55,814 bases of DNA from an uncultured Clostridia bacterium (lineage in GTDB: Bacteria; Bacillota; Clostridia; Lachnospirales; Anaerotignaceae). Below, in pieces: positions 18,793-28,554 of the stretch. The notes beneath the pieces were generated by a model. The model was given only the letters and a program-made list of their open reading frames with translations, made no database searches and was not told the origin of the DNA. Numbering within the stretch: the first letter of the stretch is position 1; the number at the start of each line of letters is the position of its first letter. The translations under genes were made by a program, and so were the position numbers. The DNA lies in assembly GCA_910587735.1 (NCBI GenBank), contig CAJUNT010000017.1, positions 1 to 55,814 on the forward strand, written 5' to 3'.

Positions 18793-20130
18793 TTATCCAT
18801 AACCATATTGCTTTTTAAATGTTTTATAGCAGTAGATACTAATCAATATTGTACAGATTTCTGAAATTGGTACAACCAGCCAAATACCTATTACATTTAA
18901 AAATAGAGGTAATATCAATATAATTGGTACAAAAAATCCTAATGAGCGCATAAATGATATAAAAGCGGAAATTTTTCCATTTCCAAAAGCAGTAAATAAG
19001 GCAGATGAAAAAATATTGATACCATCAAACAAAAATGATATGGCAAATATACGAAAACCTGTAACTGTAATATGATATAATCTAGATGTTTTATCTGTAA
19101 ATATGATTGTAATAAAAGGTGCAATCATTTCTGATAAACAAAATACTACAATGCAAAATACTACAATCATAAAGTAACCATATTTTACTAACTTTTTTAA
19201 ATTTTGTTTTTCATTTTTACCATAATTATAACTAATCAGTGGAGCAATTCCAGAAGAAAAACCTAATATAATAGATGTTAATAAAAATTGAGAATATAAA
19301 ACGATTGTAATAGCACCTATTCCATCTACTCCAATATATTGCAACATTTTGATATTAAATAAATATGTGGTAATACCTGTTGATATTTGTGTCACCATTT
19401 CAGAACTGCCATTTGCACACGCTTTGATAATGGTACGAAATTGAAATATTGGCTTTTCAAAATATAATACTCCTCTTTTTCTTGAAAAATAAACAAAATA
19501 ACTTAGTGCAATCAATACAGGTATTACCATGCCCATTTGTGTAGCAAGTGCAGCTCCTTTTACTCCTAATCTGAGTGGAACAATAAAAACATAATCTAAT
19601 ACCATATTTGTGACGCCACCTATAATTCCACTTAGTAAACCTAACTCTGGCTTTCCTGCTGTAACAAGAAAATAATCAAAATATGTTTTTAATATTGCAA
19701 TCGGTACAAAATATAATGTAAATGATAAATAGTCATAACAATCACTATATAATTCTTTTGTAGAACCAGCTAAATAAATAATATCCTTAATAAACAAATT
19801 ACCTAATATAGAAATCAATATACCAATACAAAATACTACAATAGTAAGCGATGTAAATATACTTCTTGCTCGTTTTTCTTTCTTTTCTCCCAAAAGCATA
19901 GCAACAATCGCACTGCCTCCTGTTGATATCATGATAGATGTGCCTAATACTAAATTGATAACAGGATAGACAATATTTGTTGCAGATAAAGCATTTGCAC
20001 CAACATAGCGGGATATAAAAACACCATCTACAATAGTATATAATGATAAAAATACCATTGTAGACATTGTGGGTAATGTAAAAGCAATAATGGATTTTAA
20101 TGATATTTTTTTATCTAATCCTGCTGACAT
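18793..20130 (-). CDS. MATE-family multidrug/cation efflux transporter
   Basis: 445 residues with twelve predicted membrane segments in two related halves. The start LPTMSTMVFLSLYTIVDGVFISRYVGANALSA and the second-half FSSGIAPLISYNYG are typical of the MATE DinF/NorM-like group. These proteins export cationic or aromatic compounds using Na+ or H+ gradients. CAGTAAGAAAGAGGTCACAATATG gives the start. The upstream neighbour (DUF1275 protein) ends 34 nt away on the same strand and may be co-transcribed. No nearby regulator indicates a substrate. Confidence 0.9.
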   Translation of the reverse strand: MSAGLDKKISLKSIIAFTLPTMSTMVFLSLYTIVDGVFISRYVGANALSATNIVYPVINLVLGTSIMISTGGSAIVAMLLGEKKEKRARSIFTSLTIVVFCIGILISILGNLFIKDIIYLAGSTKELYSDCYDYLSFTLYFVPIAILKTYFDYFLVTAGKPELGLLSGIIGGVTNMVLDYVFIVPLRLGVKGAALATQMGMVIPVLIALSYFVYFSRKRGVLYFEKPIFQFRTIIKACANGSSEMVTQISTGITTYLFNIKMLQYIGVDGIGAITIVLYSQFLLTSIILGFSSGIAPLISYNYGKNEKQNLKKLVKYGYFMIVVFCIVVFCLSEMIAPFITIIFTDKTSRLYHITVTGFRIFAISFLFDGINIFSSALFTAFGNGKISAFISFMRSLGFFVPIILILPLFLNVIGIWLVVPISEICTILISIYCYKTFKKQYGYG

Positions 20131-20164
20131 ATTGTGACCTCTTTCTTACTGTATTTTATTAAAA

Positions 20165-20866
20165 TTAGTAATCATTACTATTTTTAATATCTGATAACAA
20201 TAATATGAAAAATACAGGCAATAATATCATACAACAAAATAATATAGCTCTTTGTTTTATCATATTAATAAAAAATGTGCCTGCACCTGCTCCTATTACA
20301 AAAAATAATATCATAGAAACATAATATATAGATTTGATTTTACTTTCACGACTTTTTTGTTCTATACCAGTACAAAAATGTATAACTGCTTGTCTTAAAT
20401 TGTTTGTGCAAAATGTTGTTGCAAGCGGAATACCATTTGATTTACGAAATGTATTATATTGCATAGCACAAATAAATGATATGGGTACATTTGTTATACC
20501 ATTTGGCAAATGAGTAGGCAGAAATCCTAATATAAACAATATCAATATTTCACACGCTACAAATATTGTTTCCCAATGCAATATACTTAATTTTGAAAGC
20601 CACTTCGGAATATATATTGTACAGCTAATACCTACCATATATGCTAATATGGGAAGTATGTAATAAGCAGCTTGACTATACTGCTTGTTAATAAAATAAA
20701 TGGCAAGAAGTGCAAAGTTACCTGTTTGTGCATTACAAAATACTTCGCCTTTCAAAAGATATGTAAATGACTCTAAAAAACCTCCTACTGTTGCTAATGT
20801 AATACATACAAAAAAAGAAGCCCTTTTTGAAATTCTATTATCTTCATTTAGAGCTGTTTGTTCCAT
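20165..20866 (-). CDS. YoaK-like DUF1275 membrane protein
   Basis: 233 residues with about six membrane segments. The family signature is visible in GGFLESFTYLL near residue 28, NAQTGNFALLAI near 44 and MQYNTFRKSNGIPLATTFCTNNLRQA in the middle. DUF1275/YoaK proteins are inner-membrane proteins of unknown function. The start overlaps the end of rarA by 23 nt; a GGAAG lies 8 nt before the ATG inside the rarA coding region, implying co-translation. Confidence 0.82.
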   Translation of the reverse strand: MEQTALNEDNRISKRASFFVCITLATVGGFLESFTYLLKGEVFCNAQTGNFALLAIYFINKQYSQAAYYILPILAYMVGISCTIYIPKWLSKLSILHWETIFVACEILILFILGFLPTHLPNGITNVPISFICAMQYNTFRKSNGIPLATTFCTNNLRQAVIHFCTGIEQKSRESKIKSIYYVSMILFFVIGAGAGTFFINMIKQRAILFCCMILLPVFFILLLSDIKNSNDY

Positions 20867-22193
20867 TTGTTACACTTCCTTTTCCTAATCTTTTCAAAGA
20901 CTCTTTTATTCTTTTTTCAACACCATTTTCACTGGGATCATAATAAATTCTGTCCACTAATTCATCTGGAAGATACTGCTGTTGTATATAATGCCCCTCA
21001 AAATCATGAGGATATTGATAATGTAATCCTCTTTCTAACTCCCTTGCACCATTGTAATGACAATCTTTTAAATGATTTGGAACAGACTTTATTTGTATAT
21101 TTATAACATCTTGTGTTGCCTTTTCAATTCCCATGTAACAAGCATTGCTTTTAGGTGCACAACTTAAATAGGTAGCTACTTGTGCTAATATAATACGACA
21201 TTCTGGCATTCCAACAAAATTCACTGCTTGCGCTGCTGATACTGCAAATTGCAGTGCATGAGGGTCAGCATTTCCAATATCCTCCGATGCTGCTATAACC
21301 ATACGCCTTGCAATTAGTTTTGGGTCTTCCCCTGCATAAAGCATTTTTGCCAAATAATATAATGCGGCATGAGGGTCTGAACCTCTTATACTTTTTATAA
21401 ATGCAGATATGGTATCATAATGATTGTCACCGTTTTTATCATAATTTAAAGCTCTTTTTTGTATACATTCCTGTGCTATGTTTAAATCAATAGTAATGAT
21501 TCCATATTCATCTTTTTCTGTTGTTAGTACTGCTAATTCTAATGCATTTAATGCTGTGCGTGCATCTCCATTTGATATATCAGCTAAAAAGTTCATTGCC
21601 TCTTGTGATAATTTTGTAGTATAATTTCCAAGTCCCTTTTCTTTATTTGTTAATGCATTTTGCAGTATATATTTAATATTTTCATTTGTTAACTGTTTTA
21701 ACTCAAATATTACAGAACGAGAAACAAGTGCCTTATTCACTTCAAAATAAGGATTCTCTGTTGTGGCACCAATCAATATAATTGTACCATCTTCTACATG
21801 AGGTAATAAGGCATCTTGTTGTGTTTTATTAAATCTATGAATTTCGTCAATAAAAAGAATGGTTTTCTTTTGATACATACCTGACGTATTTTTTGCTTTA
21901 TTAATGATTTCTTTAATGTCTTTTATACCTGAAGTAGTAGCATTTAACTGTTGAAAATTACTTTTTGTAGTATTTGCTATAATTTTTGCTAATGTTGTTT
22001 TACCCGTTCCAGGTGGTCCATATAATATAATAGAACTTAATCTATCACATTGTATTGCTCTATAAAGTAGTTTATCTTTTGCTATAATATGCTCTTGTCC
22101 CACAAACTCATCTAGTGTTACAGGACGCATACGAGAGGCAAGAGGCGCATTTTGTTCTTCCATTTTTTTATGATTATATTCAAATAAATCCAT
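20844..22193 (-). CDS. rarA: replication-associated recombination protein A (AAA+)
   Basis: 449 residues, the full length for RarA/MgsA. This clamp-loader-like AAA+ ATPase acts at stalled replication forks. The N-terminal ATPase has Walker A GPPGTGKTTLAKI, Walker B ILFIDEIHRFNKTQQDALLP and sensor ILIGATTENPYFEVN. The C-terminal part has the tetramerisation region (GSDPHAALYYLAKML; ASEDIGNADP) and the family end YQYPHDFEGHYIQQQYLPDEL. GTGAGGAAAG supplies the ribosome site. It is followed by the overlapping DUF1275 gene. Confidence 0.95.
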   Translation of the reverse strand: MDLFEYNHKKMEEQNAPLASRMRPVTLDEFVGQEHIIAKDKLLYRAIQCDRLSSIILYGPPGTGKTTLAKIIANTTKSNFQQLNATTSGIKDIKEIINKAKNTSGMYQKKTILFIDEIHRFNKTQQDALLPHVEDGTIILIGATTENPYFEVNKALVSRSVIFELKQLTNENIKYILQNALTNKEKGLGNYTTKLSQEAMNFLADISNGDARTALNALELAVLTTEKDEYGIITIDLNIAQECIQKRALNYDKNGDNHYDTISAFIKSIRGSDPHAALYYLAKMLYAGEDPKLIARRMVIAASEDIGNADPHALQFAVSAAQAVNFVGMPECRIILAQVATYLSCAPKSNACYMGIEKATQDVINIQIKSVPNHLKDCHYNGARELERGLHYQYPHDFEGHYIQQQYLPDELVDRIYYDPSENGVEKRIKESLKRLGKGSVTNGTNSSK

Positions 22194-22206
22194 ACTATTT
22201 CTTTCC

Positions 22207-23046
22207 TCACTTTTTCAAAAAAAATTTTTCTAATGCTAACGCTGCACCATTTTGCTCATTAGATGCTGTAACATAATCTGCTATTTTTTGAATATCTTCC
22301 TGCGCATTTCCCATGGCTACGCCAAGCCCAGCCTCTTCTAACATATCAATATCATTTCTATCATCTCCTATTGTAATTGTTTCAGACATACTAACACGAA
22401 AGTAGTCACATAGCCTTTTTACACCTGATGCTTTATTACCACCTTTTCTACTTATAAAAAGATATTTATCCCATAAATGTTCTCTAATATCAATATTATT
22501 ACAATCACCTTGCTGTATAGTATGTTTTATTTCTGATATTGTATCTGTTTTTCCTGCAATAACAATTTGATAAATAGGTGATGTTATTGCTTTTAATTGC
22601 GGAAAACTTTTGATATAACGAACACCACCCATATAGCTTTTTATTCTTCCTATTGGTGTTCTTTTGTTAAATATATCATAACGATAGTCGTCTTCATTTT
22701 CTGCAAATTTATGATAAATATATCCTGTATTCAATTCTACAAATACCTGCTTTGATTGGGCAGCAGAAAGTATTAAATCAATTTCATATTGAGATAGTTC
22801 TAGCCCTTCCACAATATTTTTTGTTTCTGGCTCTATTAATATTGCACCATCAATGCATCCAATAGGTACTTTAATACCTGCTTTTTTTGCTATTGGTAAT
22901 GCTTTTCTTATATTTCTCCCTGTACAAATTGTCACAATTCCTCCTGATTGCTGCACTTCTGAAATGGTTTGTATTGTTTTTTTTGAAATGTTTCCTTTAT
23001 TATCAATCAATGTTCCATCAATATCTAACACTGCTAATTTATACAT
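22207..23046 (-). CDS. Cof-type HAD phosphatase
   Basis: 279 residues. The HAD motifs are DIDGTLIDNKG with nucleophile Asp at the N-terminus, TGRN (motif II), a Lys in SGVKRLCDYF (motif III) and IGDDRNDIDMLEEAGLGVAMGNA (motif IV). A large C2 cap sits between motifs II and III. Cof-type enzymes dephosphorylate sugar phosphates, flavin or pyridoxal phosphates in the cytoplasm. I placed the start at 23046 since AGGAGG lies 6 nt before this ATG; the upstream ATG at 23070 is inside the leader. It ends 13 nt before rarA, so the two may form an operon. Confidence 0.87.
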   Translation of the reverse strand: MYKLAVLDIDGTLIDNKGNISKKTIQTISEVQQSGGIVTICTGRNIRKALPIAKKAGIKVPIGCIDGAILIEPETKNIVEGLELSQYEIDLILSAAQSKQVFVELNTGYIYHKFAENEDDYRYDIFNKRTPIGRIKSYMGGVRYIKSFPQLKAITSPIYQIVIAGKTDTISEIKHTIQQGDCNNIDIREHLWDKYLFISRKGGNKASGVKRLCDYFRVSMSETITIGDDRNDIDMLEEAGLGVAMGNAQEDIQKIADYVTASNEQNGAALALEKFFLKK

Positions 23047-23082
23047 AGATTTCCTCCTAATACGATACATTATAATGACAGC

Positions 23083-23110
23083 AAAAAAGGATTTGATATA
23101 ATCCTTTTTT
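23083..23110 (-). terminator. terminator of the phospholipase D-like gene
   Basis: AAAAAAGGAT pairs with ATCCTTTTTT around a short loop with U-rich flanks, just after the stop at 23116 on the minus strand. Confidence 0.75.
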
Positions 23111-23115
23111 GTTTT

Positions 23116-24528
23116 TTAATAAGTACAAAGTCCTGTTGTTTCTTGTATATAATACAATACCTGTTTTATAATACTATTTTGTTGATATGTTTCAAAAGCT
23201 ACTGTATAATCTCCGTATTCATTATTCCATATTTTTTGAAAATAAGCATTGATTTCTTTTGAAAAATTGTTTTCTTTTTCTGTTACAATTTCTAAATCAG
23301 CCTCCAAATTATACCCCTTTATGTTTTTTCTAGTATAATTACTTGAACCAATTATTATAACATTTTGATTTTCAAAATCAAAATAAGACATTTTTGTATG
23401 GTATTGTTCTCCATGCGTATCATACCAACGTATATGTATATTTTCACTTTTTTTATTTAATTTTGTTAACACAGAACGATTGGGAGAACCATCTTTTTGT
23501 ATACCAAAAGCATCTTTATTGGGGTCTGCTACAATATAAATGGAAACACCTCTATTTGCTGCGTTTTCTAATTCTTTTATCAAATCAAAATCTGTAATGT
23601 AAAAAATACCCATATAAATAGTATCTCCTTGTTTTGCTCGTTTTATATTATTGATTAAGCTGTTAAATATTCCTTTTTCTGTAATATATTTTACTTTTGT
23701 ATTATCAATATGGTTTGTATTGATATTTTTATATTGTAATTCTGGTAATGTAATACTTGATTGCTTTGCAACCGCTCTCTCCCCTTCTAACATATATTGT
23801 ATCACATCACTTTGAAAACGAACAGCTACATTGGAATGGTAACTACTTGCATCATGTGGATTCGCAGAAGCAATAAGTGCTTCTTTTTCTGTTATAATGA
23901 GTTTCCTATGATTTGCTTTGAAATTTGCTAATTTTAAAACGGAACGTATATTGATATTAGGTGCGGTTTTGTCTAAAGGATTATTTATAAAACCTTTTCC
24001 TGTATTTCCAAAAGGTTTTATAAATAAACGATAATATCCAGAATATAATGGATTGGAATCTTTTAATGCATCTAAATTTGTTTCAATAACAATAATATCA
24101 TTTTTATTCATCAAATTCATATTTTTTTCTGTATAAGAACCATAAAAGCCATTGATAGGGTCTGTAATAAATATAATATCTATATTAGGGTTTTGTTTCT
24201 TTTTTGCAATTAAAGCATCCGTTATCATTTGCGTTGTATTAGGATAATGATATTGCTCTTTATTATAAGCATCATTATATAAAAATAAATCTAATACTAT
24301 AAAATCTTCTGCTTTTTCAATTATATCTAATTCTGCTGAAAGTATAGACTGCTCCTTTACACTTTTTTGCTGTTTTTGATAAGTTAAATCATATAAAAAT
24401 TCTAATGATGATATTGTTTCATAATTGCTTTCTATCGAAGTGCCAGCAGGATTTTTTGTACATAAACTCCAAATAATCGGAAGTAATAGCAATACAAAAA
24501 ATATTTTTTTGCTTAGTTTGAAATGCAT
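23116..24528 (-). CDS. membrane-anchored phospholipase D-like protein
   Basis: 470 residues with an N-terminal signal/anchor (IFFVLLLLPIIWSL). Two PLD halves carry HKD-type motifs: NHRKLIITEKEALIASANPHD in the first half (Glu in place of the usual Asp) and YHTKMSYFDFENQNVIIIGSSNYT in the second, which has the full H-K-D set. The family hydrolyses or transfers phosphodiester bonds, as in phospholipases, cardiolipin synthases and nucleases. The length and single N-terminal anchor differ from two-TM cardiolipin synthases, so the substrate is open. AGGAAAGG precedes the ATG. It is monocistronic between two terminators. Confidence 0.8.
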   Translation of the reverse strand: MHFKLSKKIFFVLLLLPIIWSLCTKNPAGTSIESNYETISSLEFLYDLTYQKQQKSVKEQSILSAELDIIEKAEDFIVLDLFLYNDAYNKEQYHYPNTTQMITDALIAKKKQNPNIDIIFITDPINGFYGSYTEKNMNLMNKNDIIVIETNLDALKDSNPLYSGYYRLFIKPFGNTGKGFINNPLDKTAPNINIRSVLKLANFKANHRKLIITEKEALIASANPHDASSYHSNVAVRFQSDVIQYMLEGERAVAKQSSITLPELQYKNINTNHIDNTKVKYITEKGIFNSLINNIKRAKQGDTIYMGIFYITDFDLIKELENAANRGVSIYIVADPNKDAFGIQKDGSPNRSVLTKLNKKSENIHIRWYDTHGEQYHTKMSYFDFENQNVIIIGSSNYTRKNIKGYNLEADLEIVTEKENNFSKEINAYFQKIWNNEYGDYTVAFETYQQNSIIKQVLYYIQETTGLCTY

Positions 24529-24562
24529 TTTTTATTTTCCTTTCCTGAATAATATCATATAA

Positions 24563-24595
24563 AAAGGAGTATCAAATGATTTCTGATACTCCTCT
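24563..24595 (-). terminator. terminator of the DUF262 gene
   Basis: AGGAGTATCA and TGATACTCCT form a 10-bp stem followed on the minus strand by U5, downstream of the DUF262 protein stop. Confidence 0.85.
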
Positions 24596-24678
24596 TTTAT
24601 TATACTATATCATAAATAATATTTTTTTACTATATTTATTATACAAAAAAATACAAAATTTCTAATAATACTATATAT

Positions 24679-26493
24679 TTATAAATTTAAGTAATATTTA
24701 TGAATGAATTCTGACATCAATATTCTACGTTTTTGAAGAAAATCATCATAGTCTGATACAGTCATTTCATAAATATCATTTGGAATACAATTTTCTGCAA
24801 GATTCATTGTAAGCAATTCTTCGTTTGAAATATTTCCTAATATTATATTTTTTGTTTTGCATTGCTCTTTTACACTTGAAAAATATGTAGCTGGTGCGTC
24901 ATCACTAATTTCTTTATTGATTTGTGTATCAATATAAATATAATTTGCAACTTGATTATATTTTATTTTATTTTTAATTCCATTTTTTTGCAAATAATTT
25001 TTAGGAAAAATATGGTGTACATCACCAGAAATTGTAATTAAATCTACTATTTTAATACCATTCATCAACATTGAGTTACAGTTTTGGTTAATTTGAGCAG
25101 CTAAAAATGTATTAAAAGCAGGGCTATTTATAGAAGATGTTTCCAAATTTTGTGGTAATGTTATTGTCCAAAATATTTCTGATAAATCAGAAGATTCTAT
25201 CTCTGAAAGAAATTTTAAAAATCCCTTTTCGCTTATACTTCTCATATCCCTATCCATCTGCGTTTCTGGTGAACCAATATAACGAGATGTTAATGTAGAA
25301 AGAACAAACCATTTTTGTACATATCTTTTTATTTGTGATTTAGGAACTTCCGAATCATTTAATAATATTAAGTATAGTGTATATGCAAAATCCAATGTCA
25401 TTTGTGAATTTAACAACTTACTTGCGACAAATCCAGCTCCTTTAATTGACAAAACAAATTGTGAAAAATGATATTGATTAATAAAATTTACAATACCTTT
25501 ATCTAATTTTTTATAAGAATCCTCAATAATATCATCTCGAAATTCTTTTGTTATAAAATCTCTACCAGATAAAAGACTTACCAAATCAGCTAACTTACCT
25601 CGTCTGAACTGATGCATAAATGATACTCTAAGCATATCACCATATCCTGGGTTATATATATCGTCGTCATATCCATTTGCAAGCCATTTAATTTTATCAG
25701 CATATTTAGATTCCTGAAATTCTTTGTCTTTTATTAAATTAGAATAGAAATCTGGTTTTGCTGTCAAATGACAGAAATAGTCTACAACTTTTCTTATCAA
25801 ATTTCCATTATGTACAGAATCTGCACCCATTTTTGACATAACAAAATCTGATTGACTTAAAGCAGTACCCTTTGAGTTAATACGAATAAATATTTCTGTT
25901 ACCTCATCAATTTCCAATGAAGCATCTAGCTCTATTACACCAATTTGACGATTATTAATACCTCTTAACTCTGTAATTGCTTTATTTACGACATTTGGCT
26001 TTACTCCTTCGTTTACTTCACAGTAATGAATGGAAAATTCAAATGAATCAAACTCTCTTTCAAAAACAACTGCTATATCTGGTATCCATTTTTTATCTTT
26101 TAAATGGGATGCGTCTTGTACAGCAAACCGTTTTGTATTATCTTCAGCTAATGGATTAAAAGCAATTTTAATACGTTCTTTGTTAAAATCATTATCCAAT
26201 ACTTCTTTCCCAGATATAGCAGCCATTAAAGCAGTAACTCTCTGTTGACCATCTATCAATACTTTTTTTCCATTGGCTTTTCCACCATCTTTTGTTCTTA
26301 CATCTGGGTTTTTCCATGTAATAATATATCCTGTTGGATATCCATTATATAATGAGTCAATTAAATCTCTCACCTGACTACGTTTCCATACAAAAGGACG
26401 CTGTATTTCGGGTATTACAAAATCTTCTGCATCAATCAGTCCCAATATAGCATGAACTGAATATTGCATTAAATTGAACTTTTCCACTATCAT
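24679..26493 (-). CDS. DUF262 plus HNH (DUF1524-like) protein, GmrSD-type restriction candidate
   Basis: 604 residues. The N-terminal DUF262/ParB-like domain shows PEIQRPFVWKRSQVRDLIDSL, YPTGYIITW and the nucleotide-handling motif LIDGQQRVTALMA, then FIRINSKGTALSQSDFVMSKM. The C-terminal half has an HNH-like DUF1524 motif, DVHHIFPKNYLQ, with Asn residues in QVANYIYID. DUF262 and DUF1524 together form the GmrSD type IV restriction family that cuts modified phage DNA; here both lie in one chain. I start at the ATG 26493, because a promoter occupies the upstream part of the open frame and AAGAAGGG lies before this ATG. It is a single gene, located just behind tRNA-Thr. A role in phage defence is inferred. 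Confidence 0.8.
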   Translation of the reverse strand: MIVEKFNLMQYSVHAILGLIDAEDFVIPEIQRPFVWKRSQVRDLIDSLYNGYPTGYIITWKNPDVRTKDGGKANGKKVLIDGQQRVTALMAAISGKEVLDNDFNKERIKIAFNPLAEDNTKRFAVQDASHLKDKKWIPDIAVVFEREFDSFEFSIHYCEVNEGVKPNVVNKAITELRGINNRQIGVIELDASLEIDEVTEIFIRINSKGTALSQSDFVMSKMGADSVHNGNLIRKVVDYFCHLTAKPDFYSNLIKDKEFQESKYADKIKWLANGYDDDIYNPGYGDMLRVSFMHQFRRGKLADLVSLLSGRDFITKEFRDDIIEDSYKKLDKGIVNFINQYHFSQFVLSIKGAGFVASKLLNSQMTLDFAYTLYLILLNDSEVPKSQIKRYVQKWFVLSTLTSRYIGSPETQMDRDMRSISEKGFLKFLSEIESSDLSEIFWTITLPQNLETSSINSPAFNTFLAAQINQNCNSMLMNGIKIVDLITISGDVHHIFPKNYLQKNGIKNKIKYNQVANYIYIDTQINKEISDDAPATYFSSVKEQCKTKNIILGNISNEELLTMNLAENCIPNDIYEMTVSDYDDFLQKRRILMSEFIHKYYLNL

Positions 26494-26557
26494 TTTTCCC
26501 TTCTTAATATTTATTTGTATTTTATCATTAAATAAAAATGTAGATATTTTCATTAAA

Positions 26558-26587
26558 ATATTAACATTCTTTTTCATTTTCTGTCAA
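26558..26587 (-). promoter_or_regulatory. sigma-A promoter of the DUF262 gene
   Basis: TTGACA (26587-26582), 18-nt spacer, TAATAT (26563-26558) on the minus strand. It overlaps the first codons of the longest open frame, so translation must start downstream, at 26493. Confidence 0.7.
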
Positions 26588-26632
26588 GATATAACAATCA
26601 TATCATATTACTTGATTAAATTTTAAATTTAA

Positions 26633-26661
26633 AAAAACGGTTAAACAATTTTAACCGTTTC
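26633..26661 (-). terminator. terminator of tRNA-Thr
   Basis: AAACGGTTAAA and TTTAACCGTTT form an 11-bp stem, followed on the minus strand by a run of seven U, 10 nt after the tRNA 3' end. Confidence 0.88.
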
Positions 26662-26671
26662 ATCATAGAAA

Positions 26672-26743
26672 GCTGGAAACGTGACTTGAACACGCGACCT
26701 GCTGATTACGAATCAGCTGCTCTACCGACTGAGCTATTCCAGC
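26672..26743 (-). tRNA. tRNA-Thr (anticodon CGU)
   Basis: 72 nt fold into a full cloverleaf: acceptor GCTGGAA/TTCCAGC, D-arm GCTC...GAGC, anticodon stem GCTGA/TCAGC with loop TTCGTAA (anticodon CGT, reading ACG), variable AGGTC and T-arm GCGTG-TTCAAGT-CACGT (with a G-T pair). The 3' CCA is not encoded. It sits between groEL and the DUF262 gene and has its own terminator. Confidence 0.97.
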
Positions 26744-26814
26744 AAATATAATCGTATTATAGCATTTTTAAATATACATTGCAATAACAAAATGAAAAAG
26801 TGGCGTAATATAAC

Positions 26815-26847
26815 AAAGTCCTCTTTATATAATAAAGAGGACTCTTT
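26815..26847 (-). terminator. terminator-like hairpin after groEL
   Basis: AAAGTCCTCTTTA and TAAAGAGGACTTT form a 13-bp stem. The U-tract that follows on the minus strand is weak, so termination may be partial. Confidence 0.6.
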
Positions 26848-26873
26848 AGGGGAGTATAAAAGCAAATAAAGGA

Positions 26874-28508
26874 TTACATCATGCCGCCCATGCCGCCTCC
26901 CATACCTGCCATATCAGCGTGTGCATCATTTTTAGAAGGTAATTCTGCAACAACTGCTTCTGTTGTTAAGAATGTAGATGCAACAGATGTTGCATTTTGT
27001 AAAGCACTTCTTGTTACCTTTGTAGGGTCTAATATACCAGCATCTACCATTTCAATATATTCTTCTGTCAAAGCGTTAAAGCCCATACCCGTAGAGAGCT
27101 CTTTTACTTTATTTACAATAACAGAACCTTCTAAACCAGCGTTAATTGCAATTTGTTTCATAGGTGCTTCTAATGCTTTTAATACAATTTCTGCACCTGT
27201 TTTTTCATCTCCTGTTAATGATTCTGCTACTTTTTTCACTGCTTCAATCGCATGAATATACGCTGTACCACCACCAGCAACAATACCTTCTTCTACCGCA
27301 GCTCTTGTAGCAGCTAAAGCATCTTCCATTCTTAATTTCTTTTCTTTCATTTCTGTTTCTGTTGCAGCACCAACTTTAATTACTGCAACACCGCCAGATA
27401 ATTTTGCTAATCTTTCCTGTAATTTTTCTTTATCAAAATCAGATGTTGTTTCTTCTAATTGTGCCTTAATTTGATTGATTCTAGCTTGAATATCATTTTT
27501 ATCGCCTGCACCATCAGCAATAATTGTTAATTCTTTTTCTACTCTGACTGTTCTTGCGTGTCCAAGCATATCAATAGTAGCTTCTTTTAAATCAATACCT
27601 AACTCATCAGAAATTACTTGTGCGCCTGTTAAAGCAGCAATATCTGCTATTTGTGCTTTTCTTCTTTCACCATAACCTGGAGCTTTTACTGCAACACAGT
27701 TGATTGTACCTCTCAATTTATTTACAACTAATGTTGCAAGTGCTTCACCTTCTACATCATCAGCTATAATAAGCAATTTGCCTCCTACCTGCATAATTTG
27801 CTCCAATACAGGTAACAAATCTTGTATATTAGATATTTTTTTGTCTGTAATCAATATAAATGGGTCTTCCAATACAGCAATCATTTTTTCCATGTCTGTT
27901 GCCATGTAAGAAGAAAGATAGCCTTTATCAAACTGCATACCTTCTACTAATTCCAATTCTGTATTCATTGTTTTAGATTCTTCTACTGTGATAACACCAT
28001 CATTTGTTACTTTTTCCATAGCGTCTGCAATCATTTCGCCCACTTCTTCGTCACCAGCAGAAATTGCAGCAACATTTGCAATGTGTTTTTTAGTAGAAAC
28101 AACTTGACTCATTTTCTTAATTTCTTCTACTGTTGTTTCTGTTGCTTTTTGCATACCTTTTCTTAATATAATAGCGTTTGCACCAGCTGCAATGTTTTTT
28201 AAACCTTCTTGTATCATAGCCTGTGCTAATACAGTAGCTGTTGTTGTGCCATCTCCTGCAACATCATTTGTCTGTGTTGCAACTTCTTTTACAAGCTGTG
28301 CGCCCATGTTCTCATATGGGTCTTCTAATTCAATATCTCTTGCAATAGATACACCATCGTTTGTAATTAAAGGAGAAATGAATTTTCTATCTAATACAAC
28401 ATTTCTACCTTTTGGTCCTAATGTTACTTTTACTGTATTTGCTAATTTATTTACACCAGTTTCCATTGCTTTTCTTGCTTCAGTGCCATATTTAATTTCT
28501 TTTGCCAT
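26874..28508 (-). CDS. groEL: chaperonin GroEL (Hsp60)
   Basis: 544 residues, complete, from MAKEIKYGTEARKAM to the usual Gly-Met tail (GMGGGMGGMM). It forms the double-ring ATP-driven folding chamber with GroES. Landmarks are VTLGPKGRNVVLD, the nucleotide loop DGVSIARDIELEDPYENMGAQLV, VAGDGTTTATVLA, and GIVAGGGTAYIHA. AGGAGGAAAACGATA precedes the ATG. It lies 46 nt behind groES under the same CIRCE-controlled promoter. Confidence 0.99.
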   Translation of the reverse strand: MAKEIKYGTEARKAMETGVNKLANTVKVTLGPKGRNVVLDRKFISPLITNDGVSIARDIELEDPYENMGAQLVKEVATQTNDVAGDGTTTATVLAQAMIQEGLKNIAAGANAIILRKGMQKATETTVEEIKKMSQVVSTKKHIANVAAISAGDEEVGEMIADAMEKVTNDGVITVEESKTMNTELELVEGMQFDKGYLSSYMATDMEKMIAVLEDPFILITDKKISNIQDLLPVLEQIMQVGGKLLIIADDVEGEALATLVVNKLRGTINCVAVKAPGYGERRKAQIADIAALTGAQVISDELGIDLKEATIDMLGHARTVRVEKELTIIADGAGDKNDIQARINQIKAQLEETTSDFDKEKLQERLAKLSGGVAVIKVGAATETEMKEKKLRMEDALAATRAAVEEGIVAGGGTAYIHAIEAVKKVAESLTGDEKTGAEIVLKALEAPMKQIAINAGLEGSVIVNKVKELSTGMGFNALTEEYIEMVDAGILDPTKVTRSALQNATSVASTFLTTEAVVAELPSKNDAHADMAGMGGGMGGMM

Positions 28509-28554
28509 TATCGTTTTCCTCCTAAAAATATACTTTGTATATATACAATATTGA

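Noticed and set aside
24679..26743. tRNA-Thr as an integration site for an island carrying the DUF262 gene
   Set aside because: No second copy of the tRNA 3' end and no integrase nearby.
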